Source of the DNA: an uncultured Alphaproteobacteria bacterium
GTDB taxonomy: Bacteria > Pseudomonadota > Alphaproteobacteria > Rhizobiales > Aestuariivirgaceae
Length of the DNA: 64,000 bases
Direction: 5' to 3'
Assembly (NCBI GenBank): GCA_945957365.1
Contig: CAMFKI010000013.1
Location: 1 to 64,000, forward strand
A program made the position numbers and the translations under genes. Shown here one piece after another: positions 9,165 to 18,259 of the stretch. The notes below the pieces were generated by a model. It saw only the letters and a program-made list of their open reading frames with translations, made no database searches and was not told the origin of the DNA. The stretch's first letter is position 1. Every line of letters starts with the position of its first letter.

Positions 9165-10610
9165 TCAGTTCGAATGCTGCCATGCGCCGGCGATGCGCAG
9201 GATGTGCCGGGCGTCGGTCAGCACCAGCAGCGAGGCGGCGGTGACGAAGGCGGCGCCGCCGCCCATGATGAGTTGGATGATGATGGCGGAGTCCGCGAAG
9301 GACGACAGCGCCACCGTACCGACCCCGAAGGCAACGATGCCGATGGCGATTTCCTTGAGGAATGTCGCGACCTGCGCCCAGACCGAGGTTCCGAGTTCGC
9401 GCACCAGCAGGGCGAAGACCGGAATGCTGCCGGCCAGCAGACCCAGCGGATAAACGAAGCTGAAATCCACCGCCGACTGCCGGCCCACCGCCAGAAACGC
9501 GATGGCCAGGGTGGTGAACTCCGCCAGAGAGGCCACAAGTGAAATGCCCGAGCGGCCCACGGCGCGCAGTGCGGTGGTCGGGAACATGCGGCGGATCTGC
9601 AGGAAGCAAACGACCAAGGGCCCCAGCATCAGCGTTGCCACCGGCAGCCAGGCGGGGCCGAGCAGGAGCAGCGTCAGCGGCCGGGTGACCACGGCGAGGC
9701 CCGCGAGAATGGGGATGGACAGGAGTGCGGTCACCGCCTGCACGTCGCGCAGGCTGGCGAGCAGGGTGCTGCGCGAGTTCTGATTGATCGAGAAATGCGC
9801 CAGGCTGACGTTGTAGGCTGCCTGCATCAGGCCGCCGAACAGGTTTTCCGACATGCGCGTGGCCGCACTCCAGTAGCCCGCCATGGTGATGCCGTGCCAG
9901 TGGCCCATGGCCAGCAACAGCATGCGGCCGGTGCCTTGGGTGAGGATCTGGCTTGCGATGATCGGGGCGCAGAAGCCCAGCATCGGCGTCAGCCGCGGCC
10001 ACGACAGGCCGAAATGCGGCCAGCGCTTGGCATGGAACAGCATGGCGCCGGCCGAGAAGGCGGCCATCGACACGTTCTGCACCGCCATCGCCCATGCCCC
10101 GCCATGGAGCAATGCGATGACGATGCCGAGGACGGCCCCGGCCGCGCGGCTGGCGATCTGGAAACGCGCGACCGTCCCGAAATCGAGCCCGCGACGGTAG
10201 GTGGCGATGAGCGTTTCCGAGAGCGCGGCCAGAGGCAGCATGGGCGTGAAGGCGACGATGAGCAGGGCCAGGCGATGGTCGGCATAGAGATTGCCGATGG
10301 TCGAGGCGCCGAGAATGATCACCAGCATGAACAGCATGGCCACGGCAAAGGAGGCGGTGAAACCGGTGTCGAGATCTTCCGGCTGCATGTCCGGCATCCG
10401 CACCAGCGCATCATGAACCAGGCTGTTGACGCCCACGAGGCTGATGAGGATGAGGCCGAGGGCAATCGAGCCTCGGCCGAATTCATCCGCGCCGATCAGC
10501 CTCGCGATGATGAACATCGAGGCCGCGCCGGTGAGCAGCGCGGTAAAGGCCTCGGCGGCAGGCCAGGGCATCGAACGCAGGATGCCGGATGCCGATGATT
10601 GCTCGGTCAT
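9165..10610 (-). CDS. Oligosaccharide flippase (Wzx-like)
   Basis: This is a 481-residue MATE/MOP-type polytopic membrane protein with about 12-14 hydrophobic segments. It would turn lipid-linked repeat units from the cytoplasmic to the periplasmic face. ATG 10610 is chosen because it forms a 4-base ATGA overlap with the upstream glycosyltransferase stop; an in-frame start 30 bases earlier lacks this coupling. The N-terminal region (FTALLTGAASMFIIARLIGADEFG, here only summarised) is typical of polysaccharide biosynthesis flippases. Position between glycosyltransferases and Wzy fits a Wzx/Wzy-dependent pathway. Confidence 0.9.
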   Translation of the reverse strand: MTEQSSASGILRSMPWPAAEAFTALLTGAASMFIIARLIGADEFGRGSIALGLILISLVGVNSLVHDALVRMPDMQPEDLDTGFTASFAVAMLFMLVIILGASTIGNLYADHRLALLIVAFTPMLPLAALSETLIATYRRGLDFGTVARFQIASRAAGAVLGIVIALLHGGAWAMAVQNVSMAAFSAGAMLFHAKRWPHFGLSWPRLTPMLGFCAPIIASQILTQGTGRMLLLAMGHWHGITMAGYWSAATRMSENLFGGLMQAAYNVSLAHFSINQNSRSTLLASLRDVQAVTALLSIPILAGLAVVTRPLTLLLLGPAWLPVATLMLGPLVVCFLQIRRMFPTTALRAVGRSGISLVASLAEFTTLAIAFLAVGRQSAVDFSFVYPLGLLAGSIPVFALLVRELGTSVWAQVATFLKEIAIGIVAFGVGTVALSSFADSAIIIQLIMGGGAAFVTAASLLVLTDARHILRIAGAWQHSN

Positions 10611-11533
10611 GGCGCCGGCCTCGAGCGCCAGCCCGACCACATCTCGCGCAACTGCCGCGCCCCGCCGCGGGCCGGCGGGACGAGCCAGGACAGGCTGTAA
10701 TAGGCGGCGCGACCGATGCCGATGGCCTTTCGGCGATAGGCCGAGCCGATGAGGCCAAGTGGCCTGACGTCATCGCTGCGTGGCAGATGCGAGGCGACCG
10801 CAGCAACGGCGGCCCAGTAAGGGGTGTCGCCCAGCAGATGCCGGCGCTCGGCGAGCCACGCGAGGCGCGCGATGGAATAGGTGGGGGACCTGCGCTCCCG
10901 CCCCGGCAGGTCGTCATAGATGGTGAGCGGCTCTTCCAGCATGGCGAAACGGGCGCCTGCGGCTTCCAGGCGGAGGGCGAAGGACCAGTCGTCATGGCCG
11001 CGCGATCCGTCCTCGAACCTCACGCGCGCCGCCAGTTCGCGTGGCAGCATCATCATGCTCGACTGGATCACGCCGCCCTGGCGGAAGAGATAGTCGCCGA
11101 CGCCGTCTGATTCCGTCATCGGCCGGCGCGGGGCGACATGGTCCCGCCGCGACCGGACGAACTGCCGGGTGAGGCTCACGAGATGAGAATCGGCGGCTTC
11201 CAGCTGGCGGAATTGCCGGTCGAGTTTCGCAGGGTGGAAGCCATCGTCGCTGTCGAGGAAGGCGACGTAGCGGCCCGTCGCAGCGTCGATGCCGGCATTG
11301 CGGGCCATGGCCGCCCCATGGTTGCGATCGAGCCTAACGAGGCGCAGCGGGAAGCGGGTGGAGCATGCGGCCACGGCCTCGGCGAGACCATCCGACGACC
11401 CGTCATCCGCGATGATCAGCTCGAAGTCGGTGAAGCTCTGCCGCTCCAGCGTGGCGATCACCGCCGGCATAAAGCGCTGCCGGTTGTAGAAGGGCGAGAT
11501 CACGCTGATGGCGGGGTGGTGAAGTCCGGTCAT
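10607..11533 (-). CDS. Glycosyltransferase family 2
   Basis: The 308-residue GT-A fold protein starts with SVISPFYNRQRFM and has ADDGSSDG near residue 43, the nucleotide-binding acid pair, and FLDSDDGF near residue 94, the metal-binding D-x-D type motif. GHDDW near 180 fits the catalytic E/D-D region. AAAGGAGG lies about 10 bases before the ATG at 11533. It transfers one sugar from an NDP-donor to the growing lipid-linked repeat unit on the cytoplasmic face. Donor and acceptor cannot be read from sequence. Confidence 0.92.
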   Translation of the reverse strand: MTGLHHPAISVISPFYNRQRFMPAVIATLERQSFTDFELIIADDGSSDGLAEAVAACSTRFPLRLVRLDRNHGAAMARNAGIDAATGRYVAFLDSDDGFHPAKLDRQFRQLEAADSHLVSLTRQFVRSRRDHVAPRRPMTESDGVGDYLFRQGGVIQSSMMMLPRELAARVRFEDGSRGHDDWSFALRLEAAGARFAMLEEPLTIYDDLPGRERRSPTYSIARLAWLAERRHLLGDTPYWAAVAAVASHLPRSDDVRPLGLIGSAYRRKAIGIGRAAYYSLSWLVPPARGGARQLREMWSGWRSRPAP

Positions 11534-11578
11534 GCGAGCGCGGCCTCCTTTCGGGCCGAAATCCCGTCGCCAACGCGT

Positions 11579-12724
11579 TCAAAGATCGGCATGGCGCCAC
11601 ACCGCATTGGTAATGCCGATGGCTGCGGCGTCACGCCAAATCTCGCTCAGGCGCAGCAGATAGCGCCCGATCTCGAACTTGGCGGCATGGTCGCGCCGCG
11701 CCGCTTCTCCCATCCGGTGGCGCAGCTCGGGATTTTCGAGCACGTGCCGGATCGCCGCCGCAAGGCCCGCGACGTCGCCGGGCGTCACCAGCAGGCCATT
11801 GCGGCCCGGCTCCACCACTTCCGGAATGGCGCCGACGGGCGTGGTGATCACCGGCACGCCATGGGCGAAGGCTTCGAGAACAACCATGGGAAGGTTTTCC
11901 GCATACGACGGAAGCACCAGAACGTCGCCCCTGGCGAGCAGCGCGCGGCAGTCCGGCGTCGAGAGCCAGCCGGGGATGGACACGCGCTCCGAAAGGCCGA
12001 GAGCGGTCGCGAGGCGCCGCGTCTCGTCCACCGCGCCGTCGCCCGCAAGTGTGGCGTGCCAGCCGGGAATGTCCCGGACATCCGCGAGAGCCTTGATGAG
12101 GTCGGCGCTGCCCTTGCGCTGGCCGAGCTGGCCCAGGAACACGATACGCACCGGACCTGATGGCGCGCGCTGTGCACTGCGGGGCACCGCCTCGGTGGCG
12201 TTGGGCAGGATGACGATGCGCTCCGCCGCGCCCGGCGCGATGTCGCCGACCACGTCGGCCCAATAGCGGCCGAGCACGATGATGCGCACGCTGCCCTGCA
12301 GCATGCGGTCGATCGCGCCGCGCAGATGCCGGTTGGCGCTGCGGTAGAATTCGAGATAGTCCGTTCCGTGCAGGTGCACGACATAGGGAATGCCCAGCAG
12401 CCGGGCCGTTCTCGCGAGGACGGACTTCCGGTAACTGCTGCCCCGCACCGAGAGGTGAATGTGCAGCAGGTCGACCTCGCGGCGCAGCGTGGCGCCGGCG
12501 AGCTGCAGCAGGGCGCCCGCAAAGACCGGTTGGGCTGCCAACAGGCTGCCCTTGCCGCGCGTCACCAGCCGCCGGCAGCTCATTCCAAGCGCGGGATCGT
12601 TGTGAAAGCCCCGCATGATCGCATCATTCAGGCGGTCGATGCCGCCCATGCCGTCTTCGCCATAGGGCGTTGCCAGCAGGACGCGCAAGGACGACCGCGC
12701 GCCGCGCGCCGCGTCATCCCTCAT
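11579..12724 (-). CDS. Glycosyltransferase family 4
   Basis: This is a 381-residue GT-B enzyme. The glycine-rich N-terminal loop (GEDGMGGIDRLN) is followed by the interdomain HLHGTDYLEF. The C-terminal domain has the donor-binding VFLGQLGQRKGSADLI and the E-x7-E motif in SYAENLPMVVLEAFAHGVPV. Such retaining enzymes add a hexose to the lipid-linked repeat unit. The start overlaps the stop of the Wzz-like gene (ATGA), so both are translated together. Sugar specificity is unknown. Confidence 0.92.
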   Translation of the reverse strand: MRDDAARGARSSLRVLLATPYGEDGMGGIDRLNDAIMRGFHNDPALGMSCRRLVTRGKGSLLAAQPVFAGALLQLAGATLRREVDLLHIHLSVRGSSYRKSVLARTARLLGIPYVVHLHGTDYLEFYRSANRHLRGAIDRMLQGSVRIIVLGRYWADVVGDIAPGAAERIVILPNATEAVPRSAQRAPSGPVRIVFLGQLGQRKGSADLIKALADVRDIPGWHATLAGDGAVDETRRLATALGLSERVSIPGWLSTPDCRALLARGDVLVLPSYAENLPMVVLEAFAHGVPVITTPVGAIPEVVEPGRNGLLVTPGDVAGLAAAIRHVLENPELRHRMGEAARRDHAAKFEIGRYLLRLSEIWRDAAAIGITNAVWRHADL

Positions 12725-13689
12725 GATGCGGGACCTTGCGCGTGGCTCTCGCGCAGCAGCGCAAGCAGCAGGCCAAGGGCCAGGCCGATCAGCACAGCCG
12801 ATCCGAACACCAGCACCAGGTTCGGCGCGAAAGGCCCGACGGGAGGGGTGGCCTCGGAAATCACCCGGAGGGTCGACACCGGATAGGATTCGCGCTGCAC
12901 GGCTTCGGTGAAGGCGCTGTAGAAATCCTGATAGACCTTGCGATAGGTTTCAGCGCTGAGCTGCAATTCCTCGAGGCTGGCCGATTCGCTGCTGGCGCGG
13001 AAATTCTGGGCGCGCTTGGCTGCGGCATTCATTTCCAGCCGCAGCTGCTGCAGGCGCTCTTCGAGCCACGCGCTGGCGCTGCGTGCGGTCTCGGCGCGGA
13101 CATCGATCAGGTACTGGATGTAGGCCTCGGTCGTGGCATTGGCCAGCAGCGCCGCCTTCTCGCGGCTACGGGCGTAATAGCTGACATTGATGACCTGCGA
13201 GATGCCTTCCCTGTCGATGCGCAGATTGTCGAGGAAGATGTCGGCGGCCGTCTGCAGCGGATCGGCCTGGACGGAACGCGGCGCGCCGAAGATGGTGGAG
13301 AGGCCGGGCCACATCGGGCGCTTCTGGAATTCGGGGTCCTTGTCCAGCCCGAGCCTGGTGACCACCGCGAGGGCGATCTGGCGGGACTTGAGAACCACCA
13401 TGTGGGTCTCGATCTGGCCGGTATCGACATTGAGCCCCAGGTCGCTGGCTTCGCGGAAGATCTCCGGCAGCTTGGGATCGAGCAGCAGTTGCGCCTGGGC
13501 GCGATAGGTGTTGGGCGTCATCACGAAGTAGACCGCCCCCACCGCCAGCGCGACGATCACGGCGCCGGCGATCAGCACGGCGTGCCGGGCGAGCAAGGGA
13601 ACGACGCCGCGCAAGGATCCGGCGCGGCGCATGCGGGGGGCGCGTGGCGCCGCCTGGTGGACCGGCTCGAAGTAGGGCGGATGGTTCAT
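12721..13689 (-). CDS. Wzz-type polysaccharide chain length/co-polymerase protein without kinase domain
   Basis: The 322-residue protein has a basic N-terminal tail, a first membrane segment at about 34-56, a periplasmic part with long coiled coil, and a second membrane segment about 25 residues from the end. There is a PPVG-x-F-x-P run before the second segment, as in Wzz/GNVR proteins. ATG 13689 is chosen from the 4-base overlap with the GT26 stop. There is no C-terminal BY-kinase region and no separate kinase gene in the locus, unlike Wzc or ExoP systems. It would set chain length and contact the OPX protein. Confidence 0.87.
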   Translation of the reverse strand: MNHPPYFEPVHQAAPRAPRMRRAGSLRGVVPLLARHAVLIAGAVIVALAVGAVYFVMTPNTYRAQAQLLLDPKLPEIFREASDLGLNVDTGQIETHMVVLKSRQIALAVVTRLGLDKDPEFQKRPMWPGLSTIFGAPRSVQADPLQTAADIFLDNLRIDREGISQVINVSYYARSREKAALLANATTEAYIQYLIDVRAETARSASAWLEERLQQLRLEMNAAAKRAQNFRASSESASLEELQLSAETYRKVYQDFYSAFTEAVQRESYPVSTLRVISEATPPVGPFAPNLVLVFGSAVLIGLALGLLLALLRESHAQGPAS

Positions 13690-14456
13690 GCTGAAACCCT
13701 CTTCCGCCGCTTCAGCCGTTGCGTCTCGAGTGTCGCGAGCACCACGAACTGTGGGCCGAGCAGCAGGTAGCGCCGCCACAGCCGGCGCGGCTCGCTGGCC
13801 AGCCGGTGCAGCCATTCAAGTCCGTTCTGCCGCATCCATTGCGGGGCGCGCGTGACCCGGTTGCTGTGAAAGTCGAAGGCCGCGCCCACGCCGATCACCA
13901 CCGCGCCTGGCAGTTTTGCCGCATGCGCGTGCATCCACAATTCCTGCTTCGGACAGCCGAGGCCGATCCACACGACATGCGGCCTGGCGGCATTGATCCT
14001 GTCAATCGCGGAGTGCTGTTCGTCCGCCGTCAGGGGACGAAACGGCGGCGTGTCGGTTCCCGCGACGATCAGCCCGGGGAACTGCCGCTGCATCTGCGCG
14101 GCGAGTGCCTGCGCCACGCCTTCGGCCCCACCGTAGAAATAGTGCCGCCAGCCGTTGCTCACTCCCCTGGCGCTGAGCGCGAGCATGAAATCGGGCCCGC
14201 TCACCCGGGTGGCGGTCCCATGGCCCCGCCGGCGCGACACCCAGGCGAGCGGTGCCCCGTCCGGCATCACGAGATGAGCCCCGCGCAAGGCGGCACGGTG
14301 TGCCGGGTTGCGCTGGGCCTGCATCACGCTGTTCATATCCGCCGCGCAGACGTAGCAGTTGGCGCGGGCGTGAATGCGCCGGGCCACGCTCGTCACTGCA
14401 TCGTCCATCCGCAGCGCGCCGATGGGAACTCCCAGAACTTCGAGTTGGTTTGACAT
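13686..14456 (-). CDS. WecG/TagA/CpsF family glycosyltransferase (GT26)
   Basis: This is a 256-residue protein with LEVLGVPIGALRMDDAV at the start, MPDGAPLAW at about 64-72 with the catalytic-type aspartate D66, and GLGCPKQELWM near residue 160. These are the hallmarks of the GT26 family, which adds ManNAc(A) or glucose-type residues to polyprenyl-linked acceptors. ATG 14456 gives the usual family N-terminus; a GTG 48 bases upstream is an alternative. It couples to the Wzz-like gene by ATGA overlap. Confidence 0.9.
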   Translation of the reverse strand: MSNQLEVLGVPIGALRMDDAVTSVARRIHARANCYVCAADMNSVMQAQRNPAHRAALRGAHLVMPDGAPLAWVSRRRGHGTATRVSGPDFMLALSARGVSNGWRHYFYGGAEGVAQALAAQMQRQFPGLIVAGTDTPPFRPLTADEQHSAIDRINAARPHVVWIGLGCPKQELWMHAHAAKLPGAVVIGVGAAFDFHSNRVTRAPQWMRQNGLEWLHRLASEPRRLWRRYLLLGPQFVVLATLETQRLKRRKRVSA

Positions 14457-14540
14457 CGGGGAGAGAAGCGTACCGGCAGCCGAATGTTCCGTGAAAATGT
14501 GCACCTTGCGCAGGGCGGGAAGGGTGCCCGTCGCCTCCGA

Positions 14541-16523
14541 TCACAGGTTGCCTTCCGCCCACACCTGGAACATCAGCAGGGTCCAGACCTGCAGCGTGTG
14601 GTCGCGGCGGCCCGAAACGTGCTCCTGCCACAATCGCGCCACGGAGACGGGAGCCAGAACACCCTGGATCGCAAGTCGCGAAGGCGCCAGCAGCGCCTCT
14701 GCCCAGTCCCGCAGCGGACCGCGCAGCCATTGCCCGATGGGCAGGAAGAACCCCAGCTTCGGCCGGTCGATCAGGGCGCGCGGAACATGCCGGTCGAGAA
14801 TCTGGCGCAGCGCCCATTTGCCCTGCGTGCCGCGGAGCTTCATCGCGACCGGCAGTTGCGCCGCGAGCTCCACCACCATGGGATCGAGAAGCGGGGCGCG
14901 TGTTTCGAGACTGACGCTCATGGCGCAGCGATCGACCTTGCAGAGAATGTCGTCGGGCATATAGGTGAAGGCATCGAGATACATCATGCGCACCACGGCA
15001 TCCTCGGCAGCGGCGCGCGGCAGGGGATCGGCCAGCATCTCCGCCGCCACCGGTTGATTGCCCGGCACGGCAAGGAAGGCGTCGGGCCGGGCCAGCGCAG
15101 ACACGAAACTGAAGTAGAGGTCATCGAGACTGCGCACCGAAGCGAGCCGTCCGCCGAAGCGCTGCATCCTGTCGCCCATGGCCGGCAGGCGGGGCTTGTG
15201 CCGCGGCGGCCTTGCACCCGAGACGGCATCCCACCAGGCGGGCGGCACCGCGGAAAGCGCCGCACCCAACCCGCGGCGCGCAGGAAAGGGAATGCCCTCG
15301 AGCCTGCTCCACAGGCTGGGCACGCGCTGGTAGCGCGTATAGCCGCCGAAGATTTCATCGCCGCCGTCGCCGGTCAGCGCGACAGCGACTTGCGGGCGCG
15401 CCGCCTGGCAGATGAGAAACGTCGGAATTTGCGAGGCGTCAGCGAAGGGTTCATCGAAGATGGCGGTGACGCGTGGAATGGCGGCGCGGGCCTCGGCCGC
15501 GGTGATGCGGATTTCGGAATGTTCGGTTCCGAGGTGGCGTGCAACCGCCGCGGCATGGGCCGATTCATCGAACTCGCGCTCTTCGAAGCCGACCGTGAAG
15601 GTCTTCACGCGCGCGCCGCTGTTCCTCTGCATCAGCGCCACGATCAGCGAGGAATCAATGCCTCCCGACAGAAACGCGCCGAGCGGAACGTCCGACAGCA
15701 TCTGGCGCCGAACCGCGTCCTCGAGCGTGGCCTCGAGACGATCCAGTGCGGCAGGTTCATCGCGCAGCGGTGAGGCCGCTCCGGCATCGGTCACCTCGGC
15801 CAGAGACCAGTACCGTTCGATGGAGAGGCCCTGGTGCCGTTCACCGGGACGCAGCGGCTCGGCCGGGACCACCGGGTCGGGCCCGCTGGTCAGCAGGCAG
15901 CCCGGTTCGAGCTTGTAGATCCGCTCCCAGATGCTGCGGGGGCTGGGGACGTAGCCAAAGCGGAGATAATTGGCGAGCGCGCTGCGGCACAGGCGGCCGG
16001 TGAACTCCGGATGGGCGGTTATCGCCTTCAGCTCGGAGCCGAACACGAAACTGTCGCCTGCGGCACCAAAGTAAAGCGGCTTCTCTCCAAGCCGGTCACG
16101 CGCCAGTTGCAGGCGCCTTTCCCGCCTGTCCCAGAGGGCGAGAGCAAACATGCCCCGGCACTTGCGCAGCGTGTGGGCGAGGCCCCAGTGCATGATGCCG
16201 GCGAGCAGCGTCTCGGTATCCGAATGGCCGCGCCACGCCGGATCCGCGCCGCCGCGCGTCAATTCTTCGCGAAGGTCGAGGTGATTGTAGATTTCGCCGT
16301 TGAAGGCGAGAACATAGCGGCCATCGGCGGATGGCATGGGCTGATGACCTGCCGCGGAAGTGTCGATGATGGCCAGCCGCCGGTGGCCCAAGGCGACGCC
16401 GGCCGCGCCATCGATCCAGAACCCGACATCGTCGGGACCGCGATGCGCAATGACCCCGGTCATTCGCCGGATATCGCTTTCGAGGGGCCTGCGTGAAGTC
16501 AAAATGCCTGCCAGGCCACACAT
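14541..16523 (-). CDS. Asparagine synthase (glutamine-hydrolysing), AsnB-like
   Basis: This is a 660-residue two-domain amidotransferase. ATG 16523 is required because the N-terminal nucleophile must be Cys2 (MCGLAGIL). RGPDD and FNGEIYNHLDLR mark the glutaminase domain. The synthetase domain has the ATP-pyrophosphatase loop LSGGIDSSL near residue 265 and LTGDGGDEIFGGY near 355. As the first gene of a nine-gene polysaccharide operon it more likely amidates a carboxylated sugar or amino-acid side group than makes free asparagine, as in other exosortase or capsule loci. That role is inference from position. Confidence 0.9.
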   Translation of the reverse strand: MCGLAGILTSRRPLESDIRRMTGVIAHRGPDDVGFWIDGAAGVALGHRRLAIIDTSAAGHQPMPSADGRYVLAFNGEIYNHLDLREELTRGGADPAWRGHSDTETLLAGIMHWGLAHTLRKCRGMFALALWDRRERRLQLARDRLGEKPLYFGAAGDSFVFGSELKAITAHPEFTGRLCRSALANYLRFGYVPSPRSIWERIYKLEPGCLLTSGPDPVVPAEPLRPGERHQGLSIERYWSLAEVTDAGAASPLRDEPAALDRLEATLEDAVRRQMLSDVPLGAFLSGGIDSSLIVALMQRNSGARVKTFTVGFEEREFDESAHAAAVARHLGTEHSEIRITAAEARAAIPRVTAIFDEPFADASQIPTFLICQAARPQVAVALTGDGGDEIFGGYTRYQRVPSLWSRLEGIPFPARRGLGAALSAVPPAWWDAVSGARPPRHKPRLPAMGDRMQRFGGRLASVRSLDDLYFSFVSALARPDAFLAVPGNQPVAAEMLADPLPRAAAEDAVVRMMYLDAFTYMPDDILCKVDRCAMSVSLETRAPLLDPMVVELAAQLPVAMKLRGTQGKWALRQILDRHVPRALIDRPKLGFFLPIGQWLRGPLRDWAEALLAPSRLAIQGVLAPVSVARLWQEHVSGRRDHTLQVWTLLMFQVWAEGNL

Positions 16524-16751
16524 AGAGTCGACATCCGTGGAAGAGGACTTGGGACGGCACGATGGTTGGGGACGAGAGTCGGGTGAGGACAATCCAAAGC
16601 TGTTGCCGACAGGTTTTGTTCCCGGCCGCGCCTCAGAAAAATGCTGCGGCTCCGCGGTTCGCATTGCCTGCCTGACCGAGGCGGTGCATACCATTACGTA
16701 AGGATGAAGGTGCCGGCTGCGGGGCGCGCCGGAAGCAGGAGCTTGGGTTAG

Positions 16752-16946
16752 GTGGCTGACCAAACGGAACAGACGGTACCTTTCTTGAAATCCAGCGAGG
16801 CCCGCACGGCGCAAGGGTCGGCTCCGGCTCACGCGGCCGCACCGTTTCGCCTCTCGCACTTCGGGCGATGGATGGGTGCCGCCATCGTCGCAGGCGTCGC
16901 GGTGTGGGGGCTGGTGATCTACCTCGTGCTGCGGATGATCGGCTGA
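16752..16946 (+). CDS. Possible small single-pass membrane protein
   Basis: This is a 64-residue frame opening with GTG at 16752; GGAG lies about 10 bases upstream. The first 40 residues are polar and the last 24 (GAAIVAGVAVWGLVIYLVLR) form one clear membrane segment, so it would be a tail-anchored type protein. It is divergent from asnB across 228 bases in which I see no other gene. No family is recognised. It could be a chance frame. Confidence 0.35.
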   Translation: MADQTEQTVPFLKSSEARTAQGSAPAHAAAPFRLSHFGRWMGAAIVAGVAVWGLVIYLVLRMIG

Positions 16947-17019
16947 CTGACATCCTCCGCGGAGCCTGCCTGCCTCGGTCAATCCCGTCGCTGCGCGGTG
17001 CGCGTCTCAGATGGCTCCA

Positions 17020-18075
17020 TCAGGAGCGTGGGTTGAGGCGTCCGGCATGCGAGACAGTGACTCCCTGCTCGACATCGGCGAAGGCGTGCGTGGCGACGAA
17101 GGCATCGAACTTTTCCGCGTAGGCGGTTGCGCTGTAAGCCTTGCCGCGCAGTCGTCCGGGGGCCTGCGTGATTGCGGATGCCATGGCGGCAAGAAGATCG
17201 CCCGCGTGCCATTGCGCCGCCAGCCAATGCGGCCAGGGCGAGCGCCGGAGAAAGGCTTGGTAGAGGCGATAGGCCTGCATGTCCGGAAACAGCGGCTTGT
17301 CGCGGCCGAAGCGCTTCCACGGCTTGTCATGGCCGCTGTAGTGGATGATGGCTGGCGTGTGCCGGTCATGCACCCGCATCGCCGGGTGCCGGCGCGGCAC
17401 CATGTTCCAGATGGGGGACAACGGGGCGAATTTGCCATCGAGCACGGCATTCAGGCCGTCCTCGTCCGGCAGCAGGCAAAGGTCGGGATTTCGTGCGATG
17501 AAATCCAGGGTGCGAGTCGTAAGCTGGGCAGCGCGCCAGCGCGGCAGGTCGATGAGCATGACTCCGGAATTGAAGTAGCGGAAGGGTCGCGACATGCCGA
17601 GATCGCGGAAATGGGCCTCGGCGATCTTCTGCTGCCCGTCGCTGTGGAAGACCACCCCCCGGCGGCATGCGGCGAGCGGCATGCCCTTGAGGTCCAGTGT
17701 GAAGAGACCCGCCACATCGCCATGGATCGTCAAGTCGGAGTCGAGATAGAGAATGCGCCCGTCGGACTCTGAGAAGATGTCCGGGAGTGCCAGTTTGACC
17801 AGGGTTGCGGTGGTCAGGCGTCCGCTGCCGCCGAAGATCGTCCGCAGTGCCGAAAAGTCGGTGATCCTGTGCTGGATGCCGTGGCGCGCCAGCCACGCGG
17901 CCTCGTGCTCGGTCATCGCCCCGTCCTCGGTGACGATCACCACGTCGAAACTCCGCACCCCTGTGCCGGCATGAGCGATGACGGCGTCCGCGACGAAGGC
18001 GGCAGGAACGATCATGTTGAGGTCGACGCAGAGAACAACCATGTCGCGATGTTTCGTCAACTTTGTCGGCTCCAT
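17020..18075 (-). CDS. Glycosyltransferase family 8-like protein
   Basis: The product is about 351 residues. VVLCVDLNMIVPA opens the GT-A fold. ILYLDSDLTIHGD near residue 130 carries the metal-binding D-x-D. YFNSGVMLIDLPRW, a DEDGLNAVL segment, and IIHYSGHDKPWK near residue 255 (histidine metal ligand) complete the GT8 pattern seen in LPS galactosyl- and glucosyltransferases. The start is uncertain: ATG 18075 is used, GTG 18123 and ATG 18042 are alternatives and none has a good ribosome site. The gene is separate from the main operon but belongs to the same surface-glycan region. Confidence 0.82.
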   Translation of the reverse strand: MEPTKLTKHRDMVVLCVDLNMIVPAAFVADAVIAHAGTGVRSFDVVIVTEDGAMTEHEAAWLARHGIQHRITDFSALRTIFGGSGRLTTATLVKLALPDIFSESDGRILYLDSDLTIHGDVAGLFTLDLKGMPLAACRRGVVFHSDGQQKIAEAHFRDLGMSRPFRYFNSGVMLIDLPRWRAAQLTTRTLDFIARNPDLCLLPDEDGLNAVLDGKFAPLSPIWNMVPRRHPAMRVHDRHTPAIIHYSGHDKPWKRFGRDKPLFPDMQAYRLYQAFLRRSPWPHWLAAQWHAGDLLAAMASAITQAPGRLRGKAYSATAYAEKFDAFVATHAFADVEQGVTVSHAGRLNPRS

Positions 18076-18173
18076 CGGGGGAGGCGGTGTTCCCCCCGGA
18101 TACTTCGTCTTGCGGAAGGCCACGGCCCGGGTCTAACTAAACGCGCGATCAATCATGCACTGGAGATCCTGCC

Positions 18174-18230
18174 ATGAACCAACAGCTTCCGCTCGGACCG
18201 CCGCCCCCGCCGCCCCCGGCACGGGCCTAG
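18174..18230 (+). CDS. 18-residue Pro-rich micro-ORF resembling the leader of the S74-like protein
   Basis: ATG 18174 has GGAG eight bases upstream and a TAG at 18228-18230. The product contains LPLG followed by seven prolines. The first ten residues of that run (LPLGPPPPPP) are identical to the N-terminal leader of the S74-like protein encoded at 20134-20397, and the DNA of this part differs at only three of about 28 bases. It ends exactly where the chaperone domain would begin. It may be a decayed copy or a real micropeptide. The rest of the 18124-18259 gap shows nothing else. Confidence 0.35.
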   Translation: MNQQLPLGPPPPPPPARA

Positions 18231-18259
18231 CAACGCCCTCGCGATTTGGGCTGCCGTGA

